A stretch of DNA of 64,000 nucleotides from Astrocystis sublimbata (GCA_022453515.1 JAJNNY010000014.1:496001-560000); one strand, 5' to 3'; counted from the stretch's first letter, positions 1 to 13,100 are shown. Numbers and translations are program-made. Notes: generated by a model not told the origin, from the letters alone.

Positions 1-198
1 TTGAGAGGGATTGGGGGCGCTCTTGACTTGCGGCTGGATGGTGGAGGTGGAGGTGGAGGCGGCAACGGGGGGTTGGGGTTTCTTGGGCGGGATCGCCCGC
101 ATGATGTCGCTGTCGCGGAAGTCGTCGATGTCGCCTTCGGACGGGTCGGAGACGTCGTCGTCGCTGTCGGATACTTCTTCTATCCTGGGGTGCGACAT
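1..198 (-). CDS. sec65: N-terminus of signal recognition particle SRP19/Sec65 subunit (partial)
   Basis: The reading frame starts at an ATG at 198 on the minus strand and runs off the left edge after 66 codons. It begins MSHPRIEEVSDSD and continues with an acidic DPSEGDIDDF segment, then a Pro/Ser/Thr-rich linker. From memory, this acidic leader is characteristic of the fungal SRP19/Sec65 subunit, which binds SRP RNA and helps assemble the particle that targets ribosomes to the ER. The RNA-binding SRP19 fold itself lies outside the window, so the call rests on the leader only. An unrelated acidic nuclear protein is the main alternative. Confidence 0.5.
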   Translation of the reverse strand, partial: MSHPRIEEVSDSDDDVSDPSEGDIDDFRDSDIMRAIPPKKPQPPVAASTSTSTIQPQVKSAPNPSQ

Positions 199-968
199 TG
201 TGGGCGATTGATGTGTTGTTCTTCCGTGTGTTGGAGATAGGATCGGTTGTTCAGCTCGTCTCTCCCCTTGGTGGCCGGTGCGAGATTAATTGTTGGCTCG
301 GTTGTGATGGGAGGAGAATAGTTGTTGTGATTTGGCGGTTAGTGATGATGATGATGATGGTAGGATTGAGCTTGAAGGAGGGTAATTTTGGAAACGTGGG
401 GTGCACCTTGGCTTGGTCGACCTGTTCGGTGGGGCCCGTTACCTGCCCCTCCTAGCTGGCCACTGGCGAGCTTGTTGGTCAGACGGTTACGTACCTAGGT
501 ACCAAATATTACCTCGTCACAATGACGGTCCAATCAACTGAACTGTCACCGCGGCCATAGCTTCTAATGTTCCAAGGAAGGTTGTTAGGCAGGTGCGAGG
601 AGGACACAGTGTACCTTAGGTACTATACGTACTCCTTACAGCTATTGCCTGGTCATTAGATCCTTCCCTTCTACATCCATCCACCTTTTGGTTGTGATCG
701 AGACAGAAAAATCAGTTCAAGTTCTCCCCCTAGTCTGTCTTTATTTTCTTAGGCAGCATACACTTTTTATCGAGTCTGATAGTCAGTTTGCCCCTACCGT
801 CACCTTACTCCTGTCAGATATGCAGCCACTACGAAATCATGAGCAGATTCTTGTTTGCATGTGAAGAATTCAATTCTTGCTCGGCTACAGAAGAACAATG
901 CTGAAATCCTTTACTTAAAAGTCCTTCTTTTAGAGCAGGAAAGGAGATTGTGGTTATTACACCACGCT
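199..968. other. Intergenic region
   Basis: No supportable gene. It holds the 5' flank of the SRP subunit gene, with a short GAT trinucleotide run near 343-360 and a 12-bp palindrome GTACCTAGGTAC at 491-502. The right part is the 3' flank of the NLR gene. Confidence 0.6.
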
Positions 969-3900
969 CTAGCTTTTTAGCTTGGCGCATTGAACCGCCG
1001 CCACATCTCCTGACCGTGGACAGAGCAGAGTCCCATCTGACATGACAGTACACAAGGGTGCCTCATGAGTAGTGATCCAATCTGCTGGCAGGAAATAATA
1101 CTTCTCGATGCTCTCTATACTGCCCTCCAATCGTTGCGGCCAGACTGGGATTGTATCAGGAAGATGCCAGGTACATATCCATCGATCGACATCGAGGAAA
1201 ACAAGTCGTCGATGAGGGAGCCGTCATGGTTGAGCGTGAACTGGCTTGCTCCTGTGTAGCCCGAAATGCTGGCTTCATCCTCATACGGATTCCATTTGAA
1301 TAGCAGACCCATTCGAGTGAAGCCAAATACTTCGATATCGAGCGGATGCCAGGCAAACTTGCGGACCTCGTCGGGCTCGGCCATAGTGAAGTGCTGGACG
1401 GCCTTGTCTGAGAGCTTTAGTACTATGTTGCATTGGCCGAGTAGGGCGGATGGCTCAAGTTCCCAGCATGTAACAGGATGGCCACGATAGCCGCATACTA
1501 TCATGTTGCCGTCTGGGCTTAAAGCGGAGCACGTCGGGAAGTCCACCATGGTGTACGTCGGGAAATGGACCATGTTGTACGTGGGTGGTCTTTCGTCGAC
1601 CTGCACTTTGGTGCTCCATTCATCTTGCGTGCTGTCTACAACGAATAACCTCACACATCTGTCTTCACTCCCGACGAGCACGGTCTTGTTGTCGGATGAA
1701 AACTGTAAGGTGTGCGGGCTTGGTTGAGAAGTAGGGTTCCTGACGACTTTCGTACATTCTCCGGTTGACATATCCCAGATTCGAGTTACCAAGTCTCCAT
1801 AGGCAACAAGGAGAGTACCAGCCTCGTTGAACTGAATTCCCTTTATATAGTTGGAGTCAGTAAGCCGCCATTCCTCGTCAAATATGGCAGCCTGATAGAC
1901 TATGACTTGGCCAGTATTCCGAGCGTTGATGAGAACAGCTACGCGACTTCCAGCAGTAACGATGGATGAAGCCCTTACCCCTTGATTGAAGGAGAATCGA
2001 GTGAGACAGTCGTCCAGGTTCTACCAGCAGTCGCCGAGACTCGAAGCTCACTGCCTTCCTTATCGCCAGAATTCTGGTATATACTCGAGGTTCTTGGGCA
2101 GAATGGTGGGATGAGCTTGTATATGGAGGCCGACTGAGCGAAGTGAATGAACCACGCTTCCGAAGCATAGCCGACAAAAGCTGACTCCTGCTTTCGGTGG
2201 ATTTGGCCACGTAACATCGGATTTGTGAGACAGGCTATACATCTCTGTAACAGCTGGTAATTGGTCGCCACTTCATCAACAACGGCTGGACGGTCCCCAT
2301 CGCCTCCAATGAGATATTCACACGCTGTTTCGTGCACCATTGTCACTCTATTTTCGTAGTCAACGGTGACGAATCCGCCGCATAGATCGCCAATTATTCG
2401 ATGGATGTCGAGGATACCGGTATCAGATAGGGCATCGCTGAGCTCCTCGAGCGTCATGGGTCGCTGGGCACATGTAATCAGACCAAGAATATCCTGACCT
2501 AGTTGGCGATCCTTTTCCAGAACCTGCGACTGTACAGAAAGGCACATCCGGCCATATATGGCCTCCATGCCTGACGGCAGACGCTCCATGGCATCCTCGA
2601 TACCTTGAATTGTATAGCAGCTATTGATCTCTTGCACGGCTAGGTTCAGCCATAAGAAGTTACCTTTCGCTCGATCGAGCAACTTCGATGATAGGTCTTC
2701 GAGATAAATGCCATCTCCCGCGAGAGTCATTTCCTGACTAACATAAGATTTGAAGTCATCCTGATTGCCTTCAATATGTATCTTATCTACGCGCAGTTGT
2801 TTCTCAAGCCTTGCGACTGCCGAGGATATCTCGTGTGTTTTGCGGCTAGTAAACAATATGCGTAGAGGTATGCTTGTCCGTGATAGTTCCGCTAACAGTC
2901 GAATGATTGAAGCCGGACTGTCTGCTTCATCAACACCATCGATGATAAGAAAGACACGTGACGACAAAGTCAATTGGAATAGGGCCTGCTTAAAAAGCAG
3001 TCTCCAGACACGCTTATGGTCAGCATTCTGGAGATCGGCGACGTCCGCCTCTAAGCGATGAAGATTCCTCGCATAGGCCGGGATGGAATCGGCAAGTTGA
3101 CTTGCTAGAGCTCTCAAGACCATACTTGTACTTCGTTTCCGCTGATCCAGGAATCGGATGAAGAAAAAGTGGCATGGTAGGTTCCGTTGACCGAGTTGAT
3201 CGACAACGAAGGACGAAAGAATGGATTTGCCGCTAGCTGGGCTCCCATGAATCCAAAGGACTCGTGGCTTGGGATACAGATGATCCTCCATCCACTCTGA
3301 GAACTCGGTGCGGCTAAGTAGCCATTCGCAAGTACCAGGAAGCCATCGATCATGGAAGAAGTTGAAATCGTTTTCTGGCGTCTCGTGCACGGATAAAAGG
3401 ACTTCAAAATCGATATGATCAACAGGGTTGTCATGTTCGACTTCATCTCTAATGGCTGTGCAGCGAGGATGCTTTTTAGTAAGTTAAAAAGAGCACACCG
3501 ACAGAGAAGGGATGCGTCTTACCCGACTGCTCCGATTTCCCAACTAGTGACTTCAACACGTTCCTGACAGCGATGTATTTCGGATCATTAGGCCCATCGA
3601 ACTTGCACACACCATGATGGTCTGCATCCAAAGGGCGGGAGATCTCGCCCGGATAACCGAGGATAGAGGAGTCCTTCTCTAGAACCATCTTAAAACCATC
3701 CCATTACTCAGCATCAATTGATTTCGAATTCTGCGAGGGGGTCGACCACTTACCACTTGCGCCTTAGCTATTGCTGTAGGACGAGTCTCATAGAATGAGA
3801 CTATCTGTAACTTTGGTGCGATGTGGCGGAACTGTTCATTGAGCTTCTCGAGACTTTGGGATCCTGCAGCTAGCTCGGCGATGAACTGCATAGGGTTACC

Positions 3901-4731
3901 AACGATGGATACGTGTAGTATGCGATTCAGTGTCTCCGCAAGGCTTGTGCCGCGATGCGGCGTTGAGAGAAATACGATCGAAGAAACCGCTTTCATCATG
4001 TCGACATATGCAGGATCATTTTGACCCTGGATATAGGCCTAACATGCAGAGTGAGGCTCTCGATTAGCTGAGAGCTTACTTGCGGAACAAATCTAGCGTA
4101 TGGTGGGAGTGATGGATTACCTCCTTGACGATGAGACCACCCATGGAATGCACAACGAAAACTATCGGTCGCTAACGCCACGTCAGTATAGAATTCGACT
4201 TGGGCAAGACACACTGACATCGCCTATCTTGGGGTTTTGGTCCGAGGCAGAATCCCCATCGATCGCATACTTCATATCAAATAGAAGATCCTTAGCGAAA
4301 TCGAGAATCGACATGATGTTCTTGCCACTCCCAGGTCGAAAGTTCGCATTGTATCCGAACGTCAAGATCCGTGCGTCTCTGATTTCTGGCTCGAGAGGAA
4401 GAAACGCCATCGGCCAAAATAGGCTGGCGTCGCCATTCTTCGACCATGTCCGATAACTTGCGCCGCCGAGGCCATGAACGAAGATGATATCACAGCGACG
4501 GCTCGATGGTGGCTGATATACCACTTTTAACCCAAAAGGGTCCAGGTTTGGATCTTCGATGTCCAGTTGGACATCAACTTTTGAACTGCCTCGTCGCCGC
4601 CTGATCAAGCTCAGACTGCTTATGCTTAATCTTGAGCGGAGGCCTTCGGATTGTTGGTCGTCGACGATTTCTGTGCCCTGCGGGCTTTCAATCCGCCTCC
4701 TCCCAAAGGCGAATGTCTTCTTAAACTTCAC
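969..4731 (-). pseudogene. SesB-like esterase / NACHT / WD40 NLR protein, frame-broken
   Basis: This is a fungal NLR of the kind linked to heterokaryon incompatibility and self/non-self sensing. The order of domains is a SesB-like alpha/beta hydrolase (IIFVHGLGG, then VVHSMGGL after the first intron, then STPHRGT), a NACHT NTPase (Walker A GSPASGKS, Walker B LLIIDGVDEAD-like) and degenerate WD40 repeats (TRIWDMSTGE). Introns can be placed at 4218-4172, 4120-4039, 3752-3689 and 3522-3456. The frame from 4731 has no ATG, so a first exon is missing; ATGATG at 4805-4800 followed by GTACGT is a candidate. Two one-base frame breaks occur: near 2013-2016 (TGGAC where TGGGAC would keep the frame) and near 1181-1186. 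Beyond each, the other frame continues with family-like sequence to a stop at 969. A 44-nt intron could bypass the first break. Either a pseudogene or assembly indels. Confidence 0.8.
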
Positions 4732-5818
4732 AGCATCGCACGATTCAGCATGGCCATCTTGAAATCAAGATGTTTGACTTGGAAATGATGCTCACGTACC
4801 ATCATGTATTATATTTCCCTATATGCTCCCATTCGTGTTGGGCCGAGTCGACACTTCACATTCAGTCCATGATGCTAGACAGAGCATCTAGGGACCTAGC
4901 AGGGTAGCACTTGGACTAGGTATATCGTTAGGTGAGAGATGCTATCGCTAGTCTCATTGCAAGGGAAAAGGTTAAGAAAATGAAGAGATCAGACTATCCG
5001 CAGACTGCAACTGACGAGACGCAGTTAGTACATCTCGCCAAGACTATACCCGCCGAGGCATATGTGTAGGGTCACATCCGCGAACCGCCAGCATGGCCCC
5101 ACGCAGACTAGCACGATGTCACCTCCCAGACTGGGCATATCATAAGCGCCGCCATACTTGTTGGAGTAGGGTCTTTGAGAGGACCGACATCAGCAATGAA
5201 GCCGTACGAAAGTCAATCTCACGGCAAAGTTCACTACGTATGCCCTCGTTCAAAACACCAGCTCCACGGGATAGTAAATTGAGGATCATGCTGCTCAAAA
5301 ATGATAGCTAAAGCCATGTCGCTAGTGTTTCATTTGCTTTGATTGGCAACAAGACCATGCAAAGGATAAGAGTGTAAATGGACACACACTGATCCTTGGC
5401 TAGATTTCGGTAGAGAGACTCCCGTAATCTTAGCACAAGACTGAGCATCTCCAACAGGCTTTAAGCTAAACTAAACAAAATTCTTAAATGGTCACTGGGC
5501 TCTATTCTAGTAAGAAAATGTCATCAGATACTTTTTCTCCTCGTCTTCCTTGTGTCTTATGTACTCGATGTACAAAGGTAGGAAGTCTTGGTGGAGAACT
5601 AACGAAATCACGGATTCAATTGGTTCATTGGCGTGTATGCATGTTGGGACAGGCGCATATGCATATGGTTTTAGACATGTAAATCTAGTCAGAAGGCCTC
5701 TTTATTCCATGTACTATGTAATTGCCAGATGGTATTGAGAAGAAATCTGAATTTCCTCTTTCCAAGATGATATAGTATACAAGCTTACACCAAAAAGACT
5801 CAAGGCATCCCAACGAGC
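4732..5818. other. Divergent intergenic region between NLR and fructosamine kinase
   Basis: About 1.1 kb with no convincing gene. It should contain the promoters of both flanking genes, which face away from each other, and possibly a short first exon of the NLR at 4805-4800. Small open frames here lack splice or family support. Confidence 0.55.
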
Positions 5819-7113
5819 ATGGCCTTACCCCTTACGATCAGACAAGTTCTTTCCCAATCCGACGTGTTTACTGTTGACGATGCTGTCATTGAAGGTTTGA
5901 CGTACTTCACTCTTTGAACATACCTGAAGAGTTGCTAATAAATCCCCTCAAGCTTTGCCACACGGGGTCGAGGTCCTCTCAATCGAGCACTTTGGAAAAA
6001 ATGCCTGGACTATCACGGGGAAAATAATCGGCGTAGATGGAGATGCAACAGAGAGGCATTTCTTCATCAAGGTTGCACACGGCCAAGCTGGCCGCATTAT
6101 GCTTCGCGGGGAACACGAGTCTTCCCAGTTGATCTATGAGAAACAACCGGATTTCATCCCAAAGCCTATTGCGTTTGGAAAATACCACGTTGCCGAGCCG
6201 GAAATCTACTTCTATCTCTCGGGGTTCGTCAACATGGACGTGACCACGAAACCAGATCCCGCCAAGTTTACCGCCAAACTTGCGGAAATGCACAAGTTGA
6301 ATCAATCACCAACCGGAAAGTTTGGCTTCCACGTCGCGACGTGCGACGGCATCACACCCCATGCTGTTGATTGGGAAGAAAGCTGGGCCGTATTTTATCG
6401 AAATATGCTTCTCAGGGTAGCCGGACTCGATCTGCAAAGGAATGGGCCGTGGCCCAAGTTCGAACGGGCTCTGCACCAGGTGGCTTTCAAGGTTATCCCT
6501 CTATTGCTCGAGCCACTTCAAGCTGATGGCGGGACTCTCAAGCCTTGCTTGATACATGGCGACTTATGGGACGGCAACGCGGGCATCAATAGCAAGACGA
6601 AAGAACTGCTGCTCTTTGATGCAAGCTCCTATTATGCCCATAACGAGATGGAGTTGGGGCATTGGAGATGCGAATTCAGTTCTGTCTTCAGATTGCAAGA
6701 GTACAAGGACCGGTACCTGGAGAAGTACCCTGCAGCTGAGCCAGTCGACCAGTTCGATGATAGGAATAGGCTTTACAGCCTCAAAGGTGATTATAAGAAA
6801 ACCAGCTGTTATTGAGTACGTAGGCATACTGACATTCCTTGCCTCGAAAAAAGGGGCGATAAACTACTCTTCCGGACACCCTGACAGTGCGCTCAGAGAT
6901 AGGTAAGTGACAACCAACCATGACTGGTTATTGAATACAATTGACCTTGCACTCGGTAGCGCTTATAATAACATGTGCTATCTCTGCGAGAAATACGCCC
7001 CGATCGAAGGCATCGACAGATATAACCCGCAACTCGACCCGTCGATCACAGGCGCAACCATCGTCCCTCATGCAGAAGAAGAATGCTTCGAGTACATCAA
7101 ACTGGACACATAA
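5819..7113 (+). CDS. Fructosamine/ketosamine-3-kinase family protein
   Basis: A 370-aa protein encoded by four exons: 5819-5894, 5953-6786, 6854-6902 and 6960-7113, all joining in phase. The kinase signature HGDLWDGN lies at residues 227-234 and matches the fructosamine-3-kinase family (aminoglycoside-phosphotransferase fold), followed by an acidic metal-binding FDASSYY segment and the family-typical MELGHWR motif. Members phosphorylate ketosamines on glycated proteins or free amines so that the adduct falls off, a cytosolic repair activity. The C-terminal exons restore the family ending (SGHPDS, NNMCYLCEKY). The start is the only in-frame ATG that gives a complete N-terminus. The substrate is unknown. 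Confidence 0.88.
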
Positions 7114-7176
7114 TCTACATGAAGAAAACAACAAGTAATACGTGCTATCAAATTACGGTCTTTAAAGGATCAGGAC

Positions 7177-8766
7177 TTAGTGCACAGCACCAGAACTCGA
7201 ACCCTCTTCCACAGAGGCTGACACTGTACTCCTAGCCCGCCGCCACCCCATCCCCCACCTGCGACTAACCCCAACAGCAAGCAACCCATTAACATTAACA
7301 AAAAGCGCAAAAGCAGTAAAATACCACCCGCGTCCCAGCACATTAATCAGCGGCTGCAGCGTCGCCGACGCCACGGCACTCAATCCGCACCTGACGGCCT
7401 GCGCCGCCGCATACGACGTGCTCGACTGCGCCGGGAAGATGTCGACGAGCAAGGCACTGGCCGTATGGCTCAGCAGGGTCGAGACCGCGCAGATAAAGAA
7501 TTGCAAAATGAGGGGCACCGCGGGGTGCACTTCATATGTCACTCCCCAGCCATAGCCCACGATTAAGACGACTTGCAGGATGAAAAAGGGGGCGATGTTC
7601 CTGTACCTAGCCTCTTCGACGGGGAAATCGTACAGGTCCTGTGCTTTCTTGTGATTGATATCGATGTCATTCGCCCTTGCCACGTGCGCGTAGTTGCGGT
7701 CGAGTAATTTCCCGGCGACGATGCCGCCGATGGTGAGGCCGGCCAGCGAAGCGAGTAAAGATAAGCCGATCTGGAGCTCGTTGTAGTGGTATACCTGGGC
7801 AAATATGACGGGAATGGCGACTTGGAAGGTGTAGTACACTGTATACGAGGTGCCGATCATCCAGAGCACCGCTGTTGCTTCGGGGATGAAGATGATGCGG
7901 AAGGCGGCTAGGGGGGAGGCTATGCTCCATCGTCTCCGCGTCTCTGTCTCTGTCTCAACTCGATGACCATCTCGCTCAGAGTCCTCAACATCAGATTTCC
8001 GATGCTTGTGCCAGAAATTCCTCCGTAACAAATCCCACCAAGTCCTATGCACCCCCTTCGCCCCCCTACTCCCATTGCCCACAACACACCTCGCCGTCTC
8101 CGGCAGCGCAAACCCCGCGGTCCCAAGACACAGCAGCGCAACTCCCAACAGCGCAGCAAACACCCCCGTAACCGCACTCGTCCCCAACGCCACGGCGCCG
8201 CCAACCACAGGCCCCACGGCCGAAATGCCATTACAAATAGCCAGCATAGGGCCGAGCATTTTGCCCCTTTGCGAAGTGACCGCGACATCCGCCACAACGC
8301 CATACGCAAGTGCCGTGGTGGCCGAACCTCCTATACTCTGCAAGCCTCTCAATGTAATAAGCACAGCATAATCATACGGATTAACCACCAACCCAAGCGT
8401 GGCAGCGGCGTATATGAATATAATCCCCAATATAACCGGTCTCCGCCCGAAAGAATCCGACAAGGACGCGAAGAAGGCCGGTGTTACGGCTTGGAATATC
8501 ACGTATACGGTGACGGTGAGGTTGATTTCCTGGATGGAGACGCGCAGCTGGGTGCTGAGCATGGGGATTAAGGGAAAGTAGATTGTGGCTGTGAGGGTGG
8601 AGAGGGTCATGGTTATGCCGAGGAAGACGATGAGGAACTTTCGGGTGGTGGGGGTGAAGATTGTGTATTCGGCGTCTTCTTCTTCGACCGAGACGCCATT
8701 TGGTGCCGTGGTTTCTGTTCGGCCATTGTCTGATATGGCCTCTTTGGGTTCTGTTGTGGTGTTCAT
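7177..8766 (-). CDS. MFS drug:H+ antiporter (DHA1, Qdr-like)
   Basis: A single-exon, 529-aa major facilitator protein. A polar cytosolic leader of about 40 residues precedes TM1, which contains STLTATIYFPLIPML, a stretch typical of the Qdr/Aqr1 branch of DHA1 transporters. Motif A appears as SDSFGRRPV between TM2 and TM3, and GPVVGGAVALG near TM5 resembles motif C of antiporters. A charged loop of about 60 residues (rich in E, R and D) separates the two six-helix halves. Members export drugs, polyamines or organic acids at the plasma membrane using the proton gradient. Its 3' end lies 63 bp from the end of the fructosamine kinase, so the two genes converge. The substrate cannot be told from sequence. 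Confidence 0.88.
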   Translation of the reverse strand: MNTTTEPKEAISDNGRTETTAPNGVSVEEEDAEYTIFTPTTRKFLIVFLGITMTLSTLTATIYFPLIPMLSTQLRVSIQEINLTVTVYVIFQAVTPAFFASLSDSFGRRPVILGIIFIYAAATLGLVVNPYDYAVLITLRGLQSIGGSATTALAYGVVADVAVTSQRGKMLGPMLAICNGISAVGPVVGGAVALGTSAVTGVFAALLGVALLCLGTAGFALPETARCVVGNGSRGAKGVHRTWWDLLRRNFWHKHRKSDVEDSERDGHRVETETETRRRWSIASPLAAFRIIFIPEATAVLWMIGTSYTVYYTFQVAIPVIFAQVYHYNELQIGLSLLASLAGLTIGGIVAGKLLDRNYAHVARANDIDINHKKAQDLYDFPVEEARYRNIAPFFILQVVLIVGYGWGVTYEVHPAVPLILQFFICAVSTLLSHTASALLVDIFPAQSSTSYAAAQAVRCGLSAVASATLQPLINVLGRGWYFTAFALFVNVNGLLAVGVSRRWGMGWRRARSTVSASVEEGSSSGAVH

Positions 8767-10107
8767 GATGTGTGTGTGTTTATGACTGAGTTGATACTCC
8801 AGCCCTTCTCAATCCGTATTTTTCTCTGAAATGACTTTCCACACGACCAAAGCAGAGGTTTGCGCAACTCTACGCGGATGGAGTTTCAACCCCGAATTTG
8901 CCGTTCCTTGTAAGTCATCCACGGTCATGAATTGCCGACCACGGAACGCAGATGAGCGGAGACGTGTACCCCGCTCCCCCATGCCGGTGACCCAACAATC
9001 ATCACGATCTACCCATTCGCCGTGGTCTGGGTTGGACTCGTGGGTGACTCGATTGGGTTATAAAATCAAGGGTTGTAGGAGCATCTCCATGAAACGCCGT
9101 TATCGCCCGACCAAGAAAGCCTCGTAGGGTGCGGGAAGAATAAGGGATCTGGACACATGCACCACCTATAGATAGATGATAAGAATGAAACCGTACCGAA
9201 CAAAGCACAGTCGAACCCAATCACAAGCTCACATCGTATCATGGCGAAACAGAAGCCTCAAATGTTGGGAACAATATACTCATTTGAGCAACTTTCATTG
9301 CGTCTGTCTGTATGTACCAAAAAACGAAAGAACTCCAGCAGAATGCATAAACGCTCCGCGAAAAAGAATAACCATGGTCTATCGGGTCAGTCGTAGACTG
9401 CCTTTCCCGCATGCGAAGCTGGCTACCAGCCAGCTAGCCAGCCAGTCAACATTGTACAACATGAGATGAAAATTCGACAAAGGTACCGCCGCCGGCCTTC
9501 CAGTTTCCCAATGCTATTATCCCGCGCTCTAACATGCAAATATAAGTTATCCGCCACCACCATACATATGCTACCAATAAAGTAATATCCCCCTATTCGT
9601 GAACACGTGTTCAAGCTCGGGCAAATGGCTGCCGTAAGCTGGAAGACGTGGGGCGTAAAAACGTGTAAGTTAAGGTGCGCAGCCGATCTCATGTAATGTA
9701 CGTCGGGAGGAAAGACAGACTAGCCGACTGTCAATCTCCCAGGTGGCATCTTCGTTTTAACATGCTGATTCTCATGGGTATTTGGTTGAAGCAGATGCCC
9801 GCCGTACTCTAATGTCTCGTTGTGTGGTCATGACCATCATGCGTCTTCATATACACATCTTTATCATCAACATCTTATGTACCGCCGCAGACCTCATCTC
9901 ATGTCGCATCAATGACTCAAGTCGTAAGGAAAATTTGCCGTTTACTCAGGTCTAGAACGAATGCTGTCGTGTTTGCATGAAATCATAGATGCCAGTGGGG
10001 TTTGTAGCGATTGTTCGTAACGATTTGGTATTAGATTAGATAAAAGATCGTAACTGCGGAGAGCAAGGCTATATTGTGGGTGACTTGTGTTCTCGACAGC
10101 CACTACC
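8767..10107. other. Intergenic region
   Basis: About 1.3 kb. It contains the MFS promoter side and the 3' flank of the CaMKK-type kinase. Open frames here are short and unsupported. A CAGC/TAGC-rich tract occurs near 9420-9446. Confidence 0.5.
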
Positions 10108-13100
10108 TCAGGGCTCTGCAACGACAAGTTTCTTTGCAGTTTCTGTGCTGCCAATACTTGTAATACTAGTTTGCGTATCCCGTCTTCTAGGGTTTGACAT
10201 CCTCCCGAAGATTGCGGAATTCGTATGCTCTCTTGGTATGGCCCGCCTTCTCGGTTTGGCCATGGTGAGACCATCATCGCTTTCATTGTCGCTGTCTTCA
10301 TTCTCGTCCGTAGAGTTGCGCGACAGCAAGGCAGGCCTTCGCGGAAGAACAGTCTGATATTGCTCATCTTCTCTGAAGGGAAAGCCATCAACGGGCTCTT
10401 TGACAAATGCTGGCGGTGTCAAGGAATCTGCCGTGTCGAGAAGGGATGGTCTGTGAACCGAGCCGGGCCTCAGTAGGTAGTCGCCTTCAGCATCCGCTGA
10501 GACTGAGCTTGCGCCGCTGAGCAGTGCGGGTAGCGAGGGATCAGACCGAAAGTTATGATGAGGTTGAAGTCCAATGCTGATCGGACTAGTCACTACACTT
10601 GGGCTAGTCAAAGGGGTGCAGAAACCTCGCGTTGATGTGGTTGTGGAAGGTGCGAAAGTGCCTGCGGTGCCCACTCTAGTTGGTGAGTTGACAGACCCAT
10701 CTTCGTCATCTGGCGACAGGGGAATAGCTGATGTCCTGGTAGAGGTTGCATTGGTGCGACTGACCTGTATCTCAGCTTGGCGAATTTGTTGCCGAATGAG
10801 GTGTTTTTGAGCTTGAGAGAATGATTCTGTAATCGGCGAAGTATACGTTACATGCTGAGTGGGTCTTTCCGGTTGCACAACACGATGAGACGTTAAGGTT
10901 CGATCGAGCTCGGATGCGATCAGGTGTTTTTCGTATATGTTTGGATCCGAGTTAGGGTAGCCATGCTGGTAGCTACGAGATGCCATAGGAGACACCGGCC
11001 ACAGGCGATTCGAAGCACGGCTCGGATCAACGGACATAGGACGTCTCGGCAGTTCTATGTTTCCAGGTGCCATCGCAGTTGTGATGCCCACCATGGGTTC
11101 CGCTCGTTTATCCTCACTGGCAAATACACCACGATCGACCGACTTCGACCTGGTAGGATCATCACGTAGCCATTCGTCCCGTTTGTTTCTTATTGTGTTG
11201 GCCAAATCGCCTGTGTTTGCGCTGAATGATGCAGTAGGACTTGATAGTGCTGACTGCTGTTCTTTTGCGTGTTGCAAGGCGATCTGTGCATTGCTAACTG
11301 ACCTGACTCGTCCATGACGCTGAGAGATCAAAGAAGGGCCGGAGGAGAGTGAAGTTGAAGATGAGAGTCCAGGAGCTAGGCCTGACAGCATGTCAAATAA
11401 ACCTATTGAATCGTTGGTGGCATGATGAGACTCTGCAACTGGCGAGATTGACAGATCTTGTAGGGCAGTTGGGGAGTCTTCAGTGGGAGACTCTTGTGGA
11501 GTAGCGCTGACGCTTTGAGAAAGAGGATGTTCACCCTCCCTCACGGTAGTAAAGTAGTCGTCAGGTCGTATACTCTTTCGGCGAAAGTCCCGAGAAAAAG
11601 GAAACGCACTCGCAGGGGTGGCGTCGCCAGCGGAACTTGCAACACTACTTGCTGCCCTCCTGCGAGTCTGACTGTTGCCATCCGATCTCTCTGTACGACC
11701 GCCATGTATCACCTTGCTTATTGTTTTCCTCACGGCTGACCGTGCCCTTTCTATGAGCGTGAGGGGCACGACTGCACGTGTAATCTCCTTCTCATCAACT
11801 TCGATTTTGCGACCAGAAAGGCGACGAGAGGGGTCTGTTTCATCAATCCACTGATTCACAGGTATGGTGATATCAGCAACGACCCATGGATGTCTCTTCA
11901 CATCTCTCAGTCTGATGCGCTTCTCAGGGTCCTTGGTAAGCATCTGGTCAAGGAGATCACGTAGGTTATCGTCGATGTCCTCGTAACTTAAAGCCGTGTC
12001 ATCCCGATATGGTTCACTGTTGACTCGCTTATAGAAAGAGGTTGTTGAGGGTGAATGTTGCGGGTCCACCGGTCGAAGACGTCGGCTGGGGATATAAACA
12101 TCATCCTTCGCTATCTTCTTGAACATCTGAAATTCGTCCTCGGCCATGAATGGGATTCGGGCGAATATCAGACAGTAAAGGGTGACACCCAAAGACCACA
12201 CATCGATCTGTTCCGAGATCTTGGGCTGTTTTCGATCCATCTCAGTGTAACACAGCTCCGGCGCAAAGAAGGCAGGGGTGCCGACAGTTTTCGCCAGCTC
12301 CAGATCATCATCGAAATCCATCGCCTCTGATTCAGGTATGAGTTCATCAATCTCGCCTTCACGGATAGGTCGGCCGAAGTAGGAAACACCGAAATCAGAA
12401 ATCTTGACTCTGTGATCCCGAGTCCACAATAGGTTGGCAGGTTTGATATCGCGATGTACGACGCCCTCGTAATGTAGGTACTCAAGGCCTAGAACGGTAT
12501 CCCGGAAGGTTGCGCGAGCATCTTGGATGGTGAAGCAAGGAACATACGAAAAATCATCAGAAAAGGAGTCGTGAGTCTGAAAAGTGACGTCAACCGATGA
12601 CATGTGAGACATGATCGAGTCTGCCATACTGGGCGACCGGCCACGGAACATGGGGTCCTCGGCATAAGCGCCATACATCGTCCCATCCAAAGCGGCCGAA
12701 GATCCAGGCTTCGATCGTGGGGTGCCGGGTATCTCTACCTCGCTCTCGGCGTCGACGTCGAGGGATGAAACATCGAACTCGGAAGGTAGGGGCGTGTTGG
12801 CACCCGAATGGGTCGAGCAGCGGGACGGGGATACCGCTCTGGACCCAGGCTGCGATGCAGTGGGAACAGCCGTGGATGGCTGTGCTGTAAGGTCCCCGTC
12901 TCCGGGATAGGAATATGCTTGCTTGTCCGAGGAGGACTCATCGTCATGGGCGGCACCATATTCTATGCTCCAGTAATCTCCTGGTCCCCCCTGTGCTTCC
13001 TGCATCTTGGCGCGCTTCGCATTGTTCAGAGTTCGGCGTCGTTCGAGGAGCTGGTGATAGCGTTCGTTGTCCTCTTCTTCTTGGGTAGTGGGTTCACCGC

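Noticed and set aside
8047..8571. 174-codon plus-strand frame opposite the MFS gene
   Set aside because: Arg/His/Pro-rich antisense shadow of a GC-rich coding exon.
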